Assembly: GCF_000003195.3 (NCBI RefSeq)
Contig: NC_012872.2
Location: 6,386,001 to 6,450,000, forward strand
Reading direction: 5' to 3'
From: Sorghum bicolor
Taxonomy: Eukaryota > Streptophyta > Magnoliopsida > Poales > Poaceae
DNA length: 64,000 bases
Position numbers and translations under genes: made by a program. The notes beneath the pieces were generated by a model. The model saw only the letters and a program-made list of their open reading frames with translations. It was not told the DNA's origin and searched no databases. Numbering within the stretch: the first letter of the stretch is position 1; each line of letters opens with the position of its first letter. Of this stretch, positions 34,642 through 46,108 are shown in pieces.

Positions 34642-35933
34642 TATATTGCTCCTAATCACAAAACAATTAAAATATCAAACTTGTGCAATGCTTCGGCACG
34701 TCTTTTACTTGTTAGACTGTCTCCAACGGCCAAGCCATTACATACCCAAATCCAAAAATAGGTTATCCTCGTTGCTTGAGGTGAAAAACTCATGGTCCAA
34801 CAGGGTAGTCAAACCAAATTCATGGTCCAACAGGGTAGTCAAACCAAAGATGCAATTTGCGTTGGAGTCCACTGGGAACCCAAAAATGTGTCCTCACACT
34901 CCATCTCTCTCCTTGACCCAAATCAATCCTGGAAAAGCTTTGTCGTCGGCACCGCGTCGTCCAGTCTTCGCAAGTATAGAATTGTAATACATAAGAATAT
35001 CATTTTGAAACATATACTGCCTAAAGAAGGGGGCTTTAGAAGGAAGGGGTTAACTAATGGGACGGTGCCTATGTTATTAATTTTTTAACAACATTGAAAA
35101 ATGCCTCAAAAAGCTAAGCTATTTAAAGACTTTTTTTAGGAAAATGCCTCCAATGCTACATATAATCAAAACCGTTTTTTATATTCTGTGTATTTTCGTA
35201 TTATTGCAGCACAAAGCAGTTTTTTTTAGAAATGACCTAAATAATCGTTTAAGCTTGCTTTTCAGGGCAGGGGCAGGGGCAGGGCCAGCTCCTCCCATAG
35301 GAGCTACGGCTCAATCCTTTCTAACGCCGAGCGAATCACAAGGTTCGCTCGGCGGATGAACATCACCAGCGAGACGATGCCTGGTGAGTATGCCGCTTTA
35401 TGCGACATACTCCTCAACTCATTATCGTCTCATTTCTTTTGGGAGTCTGATGATGAGGGGCGGATGACCATTCTTCAGCGTGACGCAGCGAGGCTTGGTT
35501 TCATCACACAGCGGCGGCGGCGCCTCCACTGATTTTTTTTTTCTGGTCTTTTTTGGATCCAAACAGGAGCGATCAGCCCCTTTTGTCTCAATCTGGATCC
35601 GCCACTATGTATAATTTAAGCATTTTAATATGTTGTTTGTGTTGTTGGTAAGCTCTACAAATTCACATGCAATTGGAATGCACCACGACCCCTCGCGGAC
35701 CGAACCTGTCAAACCGGCCACAATGTAGCGTGGCCAAAAATGGGAGAATTATGAAAATGGCCTAAAAAAGTTGCTCTTAGGAAATTGGCCTCTTTCTTGA
35801 ATTTAGAAATCTGGCCTCAAATCCAAAATTTCTGAGTTTTTCCTGTTCTTGCACTCCTACAGTCCAAACGAGTGCACTTTACATCGCAAGTGACCGCATG
35901 TTGGACCTTCCCTGCTGTTATTATTTTGGGAGA

Positions 35934-36089
35934 ATTAGCGTTTAGTTTCCACCGAAGTTTTCAAGATTCTCTGTTATGTCGAATCTTGTCTGTATAAATT
36001 GTGAGACGAATATTTTGACTCTATTTAGTCTATGATTGAACAATATTTGCGAAATATAAAAATATTTCGCATCTGCCTAGGTATAAGGC
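35934..36089 (+). mobile_element. MITE fragment, GGCCTTGTTTAG family, internally deleted
   Basis: TTTAGTTTCCACCGAAG, TTCAAGATTCTCTGTTATG and TGTGAGACGAATATTTTGAC match the family order. The middle block (the GCATTAAATATAG region) is absent, and the end GTATAAGGCC is altered. Confidence 0.6.
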
Positions 36090-36149
36090 CCTCAAAAAAG
36101 TTGCCTCTATTTTTTTTAGAATTTAGGTGTATGACCTCCAAACAAAAAA

Positions 36150-37020
36150 AATGAATTATTGCGCCTTCACCATTCCTTTCCTCTCCCTCTACTCACCGTC
36201 TTCTCTCTTCTCCTTCCCTGCCCCGTGTTGCGCGAGTCGGCTCAGGAGGTGAAGGAGGAGCTAACGGCGGCGGTGAGCGTCTCGCTCCACCCCGCGTGGC
36301 CCTGGCGGGGCGCCCCCGCGCATGGACGCGATAGCGGCGACGGGGACCGTGGCGAGGGCGACCCTGGCCGCACGACCGCACGCCCACGAGCATGGACACG
36401 GCGGCGACCGCCCTGGCAACGCATCCCCGCACAAGGACGCGGGCGTGCCTCGTCCGCCGACGAGGCTACTCGCAGGGCTGGAGAGGGACTGGGGGGGTCG
36501 GCGCCCTATCCTCTGATGAATCCACGCTCTGTGCAGCCACCAGCGTAGGGAGGAATTAAGACAGGGCGCCGGGTGGGGGAGTCGCGCCGCGTGGGGAATG
36601 GGGGGGGGTGCCGGACTGCGAGCGGCGGCGGCGGCAGGCGACGAAGGATGAGGGGCGGAGCCGTCGATACCGATACGACGCGTTGCGGCGGAGCGGGTGG
36701 GAAGCAAATGAGAAAAATAACATGGGGGCATTTTGGACATTTTGCTGCTTAGGCAGGCCACCCAAACGGAGCACTTTCACACAATATGGAGGGAACACAG
36801 GTAAAAATAAAGTTGAGAGATGGCACACTAGTCGGATTGATCTTTCCGATGGCAGTTCAGTGTATTTTTTTTGACACATAGGTAAAAGGCTCTAATAGAA
36901 GAGACAAATGATAATAAATAAACAAAACTTTTATTTTTTTTACTTTTTCTTCTTATGGGTAAAACTATCTTTTTAGCCCTTACCTAAACAAACTTTTTTA
37001 GACCTCATCATCTCTTTTTT
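36150..37020. other. GC-rich block inside the CACTA element, origin unknown
   Basis: 36190-36680 is strongly GC-rich compared with its surroundings and open in several frames on both strands, which suggests a captured promoter or 5' exon piece of a host gene. No frame gives a recognisable domain. 36700-37020 returns to A/T-rich sequence. Confidence 0.35.
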
Positions 37021-37753
37021 TTTCTCCCCGCCAGCCGGGCTATTTAAATTCATTGCACCCACCCTCGATACCCTTTGAGCAATACCCTCCAGATGACGGG
37101 CCCAGAGACGGTGGGGGGGGGGTGAACTGCCCACACAGATGTACCCCTACCGATGCGTCCTCGGCCGCGCCCCCATTGACGGAGGTGAAGCAGGAGGTGT
37201 CGGCGCCCTCTTCTTCAGCATTGAAGAAGAAACGCCTTCCCTGGGCAGCGTCACCGCCCCACTTCACGCCAACGAGGGGCGCGGCGAAGAAGCTTGAGGT
37301 GAGGAAGGAGAAGAATTCGACAGCGCCGGCGCCAGCAGGGACCTCTTCCAGGACGTTGGCGCCACCAGTGGAGAAGTGCATCCACTCCACCGTGGGCAAC
37401 GAGAACAGCTACCGTCCATGCCTCCACACAACATATACCTGCGCCGAAACCTTGGAGGTATGATTCCCCTGATCTGCGCGGAAACCCCCTACCCCACCCC
37501 AATCGCTCGTGCTTCCTTCGGGGATGAGTGTCTTCTGCGGCTTCCTAGCTTCAAAGCCTTTGGCGCGATGGAGCTTACCCGATCTTGTCGTCGGCCGTGA
37601 TTGCCGGAGCCTGTGATCCCTGGTGATGGGGATTTCTGGAGTGTCTTCTGCTGGAAAGGGTCTAGGGATCTGTTTGTATTTTCTGTCCGCCCGGAGGCCC
37701 CTTGCGCAGAGGGACGGGCGTCGGGCGGAACCGCGGGGAAGACCGGAGGCCCA

Positions 37754-37965
37754 TGCCCTTCTCGCGCGCCGCCACGGCCGGCCTGACGCTCGGGGACCTG
37801 TTCCTCGGGCCGGGGTTGGACCCTGCTGCTGGAGTACCTGGCCGAGACCGACCCCATCTGGCAGAACACGCACGCCGCCGGCAGGAAGGAGGCCGTGGTC
37901 GCGCTGCCCACGGGTCGGGTGCGCGAGGGCTTCATCTGCTACCTGGACGTGGTCGCGGTCGGCAG
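37754..37965 (+). pseudogene. RING1-like E3 ubiquitin ligase fragment in an intron
   Basis: MPFSRAATAGLTLGDLFLGP, then in the next frame LLLEYLAETDPIWQNTHAAG and RKEAVVALPTGRVREG, matches the region just N-terminal to the RING-H2 finger of plant RING1/RDUF-type ligases. The frame changes at about 37822 by one base, and the expected RING cysteines are not there. It lies inside the first intron of the Harbinger-related pseudogene. I read it as a captured host-gene fragment. Confidence 0.5.
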
Positions 37966-38640
37966 ACAACGACGTACACTGGACCCATCGCCGAACTGGT
38001 TCACTGACTAGCTAGTCCAGATCGAATCAATGCACTGACCTTACCCCGTTTTCACCCAAATCGTGAAGACCCAAATGAAAACCAAACTAAAAACCCGGTT
38101 TTAGCCCAAACCATTCCCAGGTTTACTGATCTGTTATTGCTTCTGATCCTATTGTTTCGTGTTTTGCAGAACAAGCCAGAAGATGAGAACAAGCCAGAAG
38201 ATGAGGATGGTGACCACCTAACCCCGCTCAGCACTGGGAGCCATGTCGGTAGGAGCAGCGGCAGCGCACGCTGCACTGGATCCTACCCGAACGAGAAGTC
38301 AATGAGCCCAGAAGAAGTTACGTCCATTGACAAGAGAATAAAAGAACTTCTGGAGATTATGCAGAGCAGCTGGGAATCTAGGCAGGAATTTCTCCATCGT
38401 AAGCAGAAGAAACTGGAAAGCAGGATTGAGCAAGTGCAGCAGATGGCTAGGGCGTGTGGTGCAAGTGAACAAACCGATTTGTGGCCATATGTGATGGATA
38501 TCGCCTGTTCCAAAAGTGCGACCAAGTTCTTCATGGCGTCCGACCCGGCTGGAAGGTTGAAACTCGTTAAGCACTATGCCGAGTTCGAGGATTTTGGTGG
38601 ATCACAGCCACGTGGCATCCGACGCAAACCACTCCTAAAG

Positions 38641-41357
38641 GTATGTTCTTGGCCATTCTCTCGATGCGATCCTTTTCAAACATCCAAGTTCCTTCCTGGC
38701 CAAATCAATGCTGTCCTAACTGAATTATTGCCTTTGAAACACTTCCATTGGCCATTAGGCCCTTCTATCCATGCAATGAAATGATGTATTAGGTAAATTC
38801 CAGTGCGTTGCAACTGGAAAGCATAATGTCATGATACTATAGTTATGAGTGTGTTATATTGTTACCCCAAAAGATATTGCAATCTTGATGTTTGGTGACC
38901 AATCATAAGTCTTCATACCATATTCGATGCAAAGTCAGATATGAAATTAGAAATTGCCTCATGTCATATCTTATTGTGAATTTTAAACTGCAAAGCACTT
39001 ATGACCTTGCAACTAATTATCAAGTTTCAGCTAGTCTCCGTTAAAATCAATATTGCAAGAATCATTGATTTGGAATACAGTGAAAATAAAATCTAAGCTC
39101 TACAATGAGATATAAGCATGAGAAGCTTAGTAAATACACATTACGTATTTTCGAATAACACTAATTAAACACTGTCCATCACCGATTTCACCCCCTTCTC
39201 ATTTCGAGGCACATGCTGCCATTTCTATTATAACAAACCAACTTGAACCATAGGACACGCACACAAAACCACAGGCATATGCTGTCATTCCCATATGACT
39301 CGCGAAGGCAACTTTGGCAGGGAGAGGGTATAGTCCGGCTCTTCCAAGCCCAACACCGCCATCCTTGCAAGGAGGCAAATGGGCGGTGGCTATGTTGTCA
39401 CTGCACACACATCATAACAGCCACAAAACCTTAAAAGAAGACCACCGGTGTTGCTTTGCAAGTAGTTGCCCTAAATCTCCATTTACACATCATTGATCTG
39501 TAAACATGGTGCCAAAACTAATTAGTCTGATAAGGGTTAACATACTAAGCAAAAGGAAGATTAGTTTTTCTGTTGGAGTTGATAAGTGAAACACAACTAA
39601 CTACACAAGCAAATTACTAAGCAGCATCGATGCATGAAAAGAAATGCATATGTAGCAGCATAGTGCCATCTTTGTTTTGGCAGTGCACAGTTTGTTCCTC
39701 TTTTTTGGTTTCAAATCCATGGCACTTATTTTTCTTCTAAAAAATCAGAGACTAAGGCAGCGGCCTATAGGTAGATTCAGACAATGATACAAGGGGGTAC
39801 GCCTGCTAGTGGGGGCAAACCCTCCCCAGACTCAACCCACCGCGCAATTGACGAGTCGTCCACCCGCCCTGCCACTGCCCACAAAAACAATCCAGTGAAC
39901 CTGCCCCAACCTGCCCTGATATTGGTTGGTTAACCCAAAGCTACCCGCCCGCCCCGCCCTGCCCCATTGTCACTGCGCAGATGCAGTTTTCCACGCCGGC
40001 TCCATGTGCTCGCGGCCCTGCGCAGATGCAGCACAGCTAGGAAAGCCAGTCTGCACCATTCAGCTACGAAACAGCAAAATGACGTACATAGCAGTTCATT
40101 GTATTTTCAAAACACAATAAAACATAGAAGCTAAGAGACATTCATAAATCAACTTAATTGTACAGCAGTTTAATTACGTAGCACAACACAGTTACTTCCA
40201 TCAACTACTTTCAAGTGTTGCTGCTCCTATAGAACTCAGTCAAGTGCTTATGCTTACAAAGCTTCCATCCACTACTTCCAGCAACCATATTGACAACCAT
40301 AACCACACAATGAATTCTGCACACCAGTATATAGCTTCTTTTTCCATACTGATTTTTGCACACCAAAAGGGCAAAAGAGAGGGCCAAGCAAGCCTAAGTC
40401 ACTGCAAAAGGGGCAAAAAAGATTCATTCAGTGATTGATCCAATGATTGCAGTTCACCCGAAGTCACCATCACAACTTGATAAGAGGAATACAGCATGGA
40501 TCAGAAATTCGAAACAAACAGAAAGCCTATACAGAAATTTGAAACAAACTCTCGAGTCTCGACAATCCAAGGCCTATACATAAGTAGGTTTCTGTTCTCA
40601 CCTATACATTAGTCGGTTTCTAGTCCTAAGAGCTCAGCCTATCACTGATTGTTGTGTTTTCCTTAGGACTCAATTTGGGTGCCTAGTTTATTCTTAACAT
40701 TATGCCACATATTTCCAAGTTTGGTCCATTTTTCTTTTCAAAGAAACTATAGAACAAATTGATCACATATAGAACTGCATGTTTGATTCATCAAAAGAGA
40801 TGTTCAGGAAATAGTGTTATTATTATATCAGTAGTTCAGTACCAAAACCATGATGATAATGAGCTATAAGAGCATCCACAAATATAGATGTTTTTAACAC
40901 GGATACTGAACTATATGAACTACAGTCACAAATTCCAAAGCATATACAAATTCGAGCTTTCCTATCTGTTTGGAGAAACATGCACTATAGCCTGGTCTAG
41001 GCATTTGTTCACTGCAGGTCTAGTTCTGACATGTCTTGTATTATTGTCATGGGCAGCCAACAGGCTGCCAGGGCCAATGGGCTGAAAGTTCGGCCCAGTT
41101 ATCTTTATAAGTTTAGTTATCTTTGTATTTACAATTTATATTAGTCCCAGATAGGTTATCCAGTAAAACTCTAGTCTGGAAATGAAAGGAGAGTTCAGCT
41201 GCTGCTACTACTTTTCTGTACTCCAACTAAATTCCTAAATGAAAACAGAAATATGCAAGATGACTATTGATCGAAATATGTGCGTTTATTGAATGTGAGT
41301 TGTTGCCATATATATAGAGTTGAAGAAGTGCTGACTGTTTTTTTTTAATTTGTGCAG
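38641..41357. other. Long intron or repeat sequence inside the CACTA element
   Basis: This separates exons 2 and 3 of the Harbinger-related pseudogene. 39770-40010 holds CCGCCC/CTGCCC-rich sequence resembling a grass MITE with repeated AACCCGCCC words. Nothing else was recognised. Confidence 0.35.
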
Positions 41358-41920
41358 AGGGATGCAGAACTTGATGAGGTTGTTTCTGAAGATGAATGGG
41401 AGGACCAATTTTTTAAACTGGTCCTAGATAAAATTAACAATGCAGTTGGTTTCAGCCACGGTATGTATGAGTATCCTATGCATCTGGACAAGTACTGCAA
41501 TGGGGCTGAGTATAGGAAACCACTCTTGACTGGGTTGGAATGGGTAGAGAGGAAGTTGGCCAATAGTACTGCATAACATGTTTAGAATGAGCCCAACTAT
41601 GTTCTATAGGCTGCATGACTCTTTTTGACCTTGAAAATATGGCCTTAAATGTACAACCAATTAAGTTAGGCTGCATGACTATGTTCTATAGCTGGTAGTT
41701 ATAACAGTTTTGTAATTGAAACACTCTACACTTGCAGGTACTTCATGTAGGGAAGTACCACCTGGTGGACCGGTCCGGTTACCTTACTCAAAAGGGAAGC
41801 AAGTATCATCTTCAAGACCTCCAAAACGCAGCAAAAGCACATCGTAGAAAGGAGATATTCAACTATGCTCATTCGTAATCGCATAGAAATGTCATCGAAA
41901 GGGCCTGCCACCATGTTTTT

Positions 41921-43342
41921 CTGCGCCTACTATTGCCCTTGGGCTAATGAATAAGTCTTGACAAACGTGTGAGTCAAAGTATGCATGCTTTATGTAGATG
42001 TTGTAATATTTCAGCTTTGTATGTTTGAGGACATTTATTTTTACTCGTTGAGGACATGTAATGATTTTTTGAATGGTTCCATGATGTTTTTAGCACCATT
42101 TGCACTGAATAAAATATTGAGTTGATTATGCAAGATTTGTCAGTTAATGAATCAGCTGTGCATGCTGATTCAGTTATGGACGGTGATTATGCAGTCCAAA
42201 TTAGAGCTCATGTCAAGTAGTTAAGGAAGAAATTCAATGCCAAAGGATTGGTGGTAGTTTGATGAAGGACATGAAGTCAATGTTGAGCATCCAATCCATG
42301 TCCTACTAGTCTTAATGAGGAATGTGATTCTAGTGTGGCATCACCGATGAATGTGATGATTAATATGATGAAACATCTGGTGTAGTGGTGTGTATGGTAT
42401 TCCTAAGATTTGATGGTAGTACTTCAGTACCAAATTTCAGTGTAGGCATGAAATTTATCGATAAATCAACATTCAGAGAAGTTCAGCTTGCTACATAGTG
42501 TGATGTAGGTGTGGGAGATATGAATGTTCAACAGCAAATTGGAGATGTCATGACTTGGAGTAGGTCTGGCCTTGATGGGGTTACTGTTCAAGCTTCTATT
42601 ATTGAGCATGCTCTTGCAACAGCAATGTCTGTACCTGAACACGATTTCCTTGATGAAGACGAAGACCCAGATGACACTTATATAAGTGATGGAGTCGTCC
42701 CTCCTTTCAGTGTTTTGAGAGATGATTCAGATGATGTTCTTTTTTGATAAATGGTTTAGCTTTTTCTATTTCTTTGATCCCTATGTGGATGCTTTCAGTG
42801 TTTTGAGAGAAATTTGTATTTCAGTAGACACGAACTATCATTTTTTTATTAAGCACTATTATTTCTGAGTATGCCAACAGTAAAGTCTAAACCTCACAAA
42901 AACTAACATCCAAAACTTTGAGCAAGTCAGACACATAGGCAACACACAAAGCAAAGAAATATTAGGTCTAAGCAACTCATTTGCCTTATATATATTAGGT
43001 CCAAGCAGTTAAACGACATAGTTCTACTGATTCCCATCAGACAAGTCTTTTCATTTCCTAACATTTATTTATTTACACCAAAAGATAAGTCTGCATCACC
43101 ATGCACCAGGAACTACACCAAAAGAGAATGCACTATCTGCATCACCAGGAACCAGCATAGCCTAACTTAGCATGCACTACTACACCATGCATGCACTAGC
43201 TGGACATGTTGCGCTTTACAATGCAGTCTAGTCATTTGGAAAAAACCTCTTCTTGACAGTACGGTACAGCTTATCGATCCTCTTGTCAATGTCCTCCATT
43301 GCCTTCTCAAATAAGTCAACCAGGTCATCGGAGCTGTCATCG
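41921..43342. other. CACTA interior, possible coding tail, otherwise unassigned
   Basis: 42511-42747 is open on the plus strand and encodes an acidic C-terminus (EHDFLDEDEDPDDTYISDGV, then VLRDDSDDVLF). Upstream in-frame fragments around 42120-42500 look like a decayed longer ORF. There is no known family. Confidence 0.25.
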
Positions 43343-44690
43343 CTATGGGTCGGTGTAGAAACCATAAGACGATGTATCACTGTTGAAAGATGATGGCTTG
43401 CTGGTCTGTTTGGAATAAATTAGTAAGAATGGATCAGTAAAGTGTAAATCTAAAAAATGATGTAAGCAAATGCTAACTATTTGGCCTATCTCCTTAATTA
43501 TCACTACATGCTTAAATACGTAGAGGAGTCTTAGCAGCAAATTAAAATTTCTTCTACAGATTTTACCCCTTTGGCCTTCTTGACAACGGACACTGCAGCC
43601 TTCTTGTTGGCGGTGCGGCATGCCCTTTTGGACCCAGACGCCGCTCCTGGAGCCTTCTTATTGGTGTTGCAGCATGCCCTTTTGGAGCCTGACGCCGCTC
43701 CTGGAGCCTTGAAATTAGAAGGAATAAATCTGTTAAGTACATTTGTGTACCATGTGTAACCCTAAATCATATTTACGGAAACACCAGTTCAATTTTACAA
43801 GCATTCACAACATGCGAGTCTCCCTAGTTCATAACTGTCTGGTACCATATAGTGCAAACATGCAAGAACAGGAATACAGCATCCCAGTGATACATAGTTG
43901 TGATAGATGTTGAAGCTTTCGGTAATTTGTTACAAGATTTAGAGCTTCACAAGATTTCTAAATGAAGGAAGCTGATAAGAGCTAATCACATTGTTAGTTA
44001 CAGTCAATTTGTTTCGAGTTCACAAATAAACTTCTTCATTGCTTCTAATTTATTAGCCAGTGGTCATCTAATTTTGTATAAGTACTAGATACAATAAGTT
44101 TCTACATTTGGTTCAATGTCCTTAGGCTATTAAATGAAATGTTCTCTTGTCAATGAACTTGTGAGATGAATATGTCCCTGTGCTCTAACTCTTTTTTTTC
44201 CTAATCCTATCATGCAGTCTGCTACCAAGGAGCGTTCTTATTGACAATAACACATACTTTGAAATCATTAAAATCATTCAGAAATTATATTAACCAGTCG
44301 GTCAAGCAAAAAGAACTAGGCTAAATCCACTGGCTGGTTTGTCCAACAAGAGTGCGGCAACGCCGCGCTTGGCTTTCTAGTATTTCCCGATGATGTTGTC
44401 CCTAAATCCCCCATTCAAACCAATTTTGTCCCTAAATCCCCCATTCAAACCCTAAATCCCAACTAGGCCGACAAATGTGTAACCCTAAATCATACCAATG
44501 GCTTCACAGCTGTTGTCTCTGTCGCCTCATTGACGTTGAGGTCACGGTCGAAGTCGGAGTCAAGGTACGAGCCAGAGTCGTTGTTGGAGTCGGAGTCCGT
44601 GACCGTGACCACGACCGGCTCGGGGGAGAACTGGCCGAGCTTGTTCCGCGCTTGGGTCCGAGAGTTGTGGCCGCGCCTGCCGCTGGCCAT
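43343..44690 (-). CDS. Small three-exon Asp/Ser- and Lys-rich protein gene in the CACTA element
   Basis: Exons 44690-44496, 43707-43567 and 43405-43343 join in phase 0 and give 132 residues. The N-terminus is basic (MASGRRGHNSRTQARNKLGQ), followed by an acidic SDSNNDSGSYLDSDFDRDLN segment. Exon 2 has two 18-residue repeats (APGAASGSKRACCNTNKK and a variant with CRTANKK). Exon 3 ends YGFYTDP. The other frame in exon 3 stays open further, encoding DDSSDDLVDLFEKAMEDIDK and RIDKLYRTVKKRFFPND, which looks like the original C-terminus, so a one-base shift may have shortened the protein. Its partner is unknown. It could belong to the nested Harbinger-related element (opposite strand) or be a captured gene. 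Confidence 0.4.
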
Positions 44691-45357
44691 CTTCGACGCC
44701 GGCGAGTCCGCCGTCACCGCCGCGCCTCTCTTTGCTGGCTCTTGCAAATGGTCAACTCGATGGGAAGGGGAATGGGAAGCGGAAGGGAAGGGGATGGGGT
44801 CACGGGTGCTCGTTAGGTTATAGGCGAATCGAACTGGGCCGGCCCATTTGCAAAATACTGATGGTACACACCACCAAGGGGTCACAGGCGCTCATTCCTT
44901 GCCAATTTTATATCCCACCTCGCTAGTTCAGGGACAGAACAATCAACTTAAAAAGCGAAGCTCTCCTATCCAGATTGAACTCCTTCTCACAGAATCCTAA
45001 GGCATATCGTGAACTATATTGGGCCTGTTGGGCCAATAGCTCTGCCCGCTCCCTTTCGGTTGAGTGTAGCGAGGCTGATGGCCTTTGATGGGCCCATATG
45101 GTTCACAATTTTTTGTCTTTATTTGTTATACTTTTAAATATCCTTTTAACAATTTTTTGTCTTTATTTGTTATACTTTTTTAAATATCCTTTTAAACAGT
45201 ACCAATTCTGGACTAAAATAAAATAAAAATTCTATACATATGATTTTCAAATTCATAGAATTATAAATTCTTTTTACTCCTTAATATATTTTTGTATACT
45301 CTTTGTCGACATACATTTTAATATTTAACAATGCCAAATTTCAAAAAAGAATTAAAA

Positions 45358-45359
45358 AA

Positions 45360-45427
<68 letters not shown>
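45358..45427 (+). repeat. (CTA)n trinucleotide microsatellite
   Basis: An uninterrupted ACT/CTA repeat of about 22 units sits between A-rich and CCCC sequence inside the CACTA element. Confidence 0.95.
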
Positions 45428-45647
45428 CCCTAACATTTGTCATCAAACATTTTTATTAGTATATTATTAGTATAAATTTATGGTTTTTATTTATATTAAG
45501 AGAAAACCATAAATTTTTGTTATATATACTTATAAGTATCCTTTACATAGTAAAATTATACTCCCTCCATTCTAAATTATAAGTCATTCTATAAATTATA
45601 AATTCCGAACATCCTAAATTTGACCAAATTTATATAATAAGATAGTA

Positions 45648-45777
45648 CTCCCTCCATCCCAAATTGTAAATCGTTTGACTTTTTTTACTCCAGTCAAACT
45701 TGGTATTAAAAAAGTTAAACCAATACCTATTTGATGACATAAATCTTTGTGATTCTTTTAATTTGGGATGGAGGAAA
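45648..45777. mobile_element. Stowaway MITE
   Basis: The ends CTCCCTCCATCCCAAATT and AATTTGGGATGGAGG are inverted repeats, and TA is duplicated outside both (45646-45647 and 45778-45779). About 90 bp to the left, CTCCCTCCATTCTAAATTAT starts a second, incomplete Stowaway copy. Confidence 0.9.
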
Positions 45778-45854
45778 TACAAAACATCTTTCTGTTAAGG
45801 GTGTGTCATTTACCACCAGAAGAATAACATATTTGATCCTAAAATATATATATA

Positions 45855-46108
45855 GAAAATGCGAGCACCTACGTCAAGTCGATAAATGCGAGCACCTCGT
45901 AAAGGCGAGCAGGGAGCAGTGATTCATGTTGTGCTGCTTGATGCGAACACTGGACATGTTGTCACTTTAGGACTCGAGTCATCTGTGAAATTGGACATTC
46001 TGGTACTTGAGGGTGTATTTAATAAAGAGGAAGACGAGGGTTGGACCGAAGAAGACTTTGAAGTCACATTGTTAAAGAACGAGAAGGCAAGAGACCTCTT
46101 TTATATAA
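45855..46108 (+). pseudogene. CBP60-type calmodulin-binding protein fragment
   Basis: The plus strand encodes VIHVVLLDANTGHVVTLGLE, then VLEGVFNKEEDEGWTEEDFE and VTLLKNEKARDLF. This is the conserved early part of the plant CBP60 domain (PF07887 family), transcription factors that bind calmodulin and act in salicylic-acid defence signalling. Only about 75 residues remain. A Mutator-like element interrupts the sequence at 46109, and what follows at 47068 is not recognisable as CBP60. It is most simply a gene fragment captured by the CACTA element. Confidence 0.7.

Larger units (their letters stand above)
34145..35532 (+). pseudogene. Two-exon Pro/Gln-rich protein gene, captured and broken
   Basis: Exon 1 (34145-34461) begins MDQYPRPGYPFAAN and continues with PQQGQWPQGPFAGHA repeats, then QPQPLAVVPYDDQFQQRPPV and NVRPQQ before a GT donor. 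Exon 2 (35266-35532) joins in phase with GRGRGRASSSHRSYGSILSN, ERITRFARRMN and a basic tail RRRRLH before TGA. A stop codon follows AAN (TAA at 34187-34189). A one-base loss between the two 45-bp repeats shifts the frame. A MITE of the GGCC family sits in the intron just after the donor (about 34500-34641). The family is unknown. It may be a captured host gene carried by the CACTA element. Confidence 0.5.
37053..41920 (+). pseudogene. PIF/Harbinger-related multi-exon pseudogene nested in the CACTA element
   Basis: Three exons join in phase 0: an exon ending at 37459 (VEKCIHSTVGNENSYRPCLH), 38170-38640 (KRIKELLEIMQSSWESRQEF, then ASDPAGRLKLVKHYAEFEDF) and 41358-41576 (RKPLLTGLEWVERKLANSTA, stop). 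Straight after the stop, another frame reads MFRMSPTMFYRLHDSF. After a gap, 41739-41920 encodes YHLQDLQ, KEIFNYAHS and HRNVIERA. These match the start and the DDE-region end of plant HARBI1/ALP1-like transposases, so the middle of the transposase is deleted. Exon 2 looks like the helical tail of a Myb/SANT-like partner protein, which is less certain. A run of ten G at 37112-37122 follows the only nearby ATG (37093) and breaks its frame. It is not functional as read. Confidence 0.6.

Noticed and set aside
36159..36761. GC-rich ORFs on both strands
   Set aside because: Several frames are open at once because of GC content and none shows a domain; recorded only as a GC-rich block.
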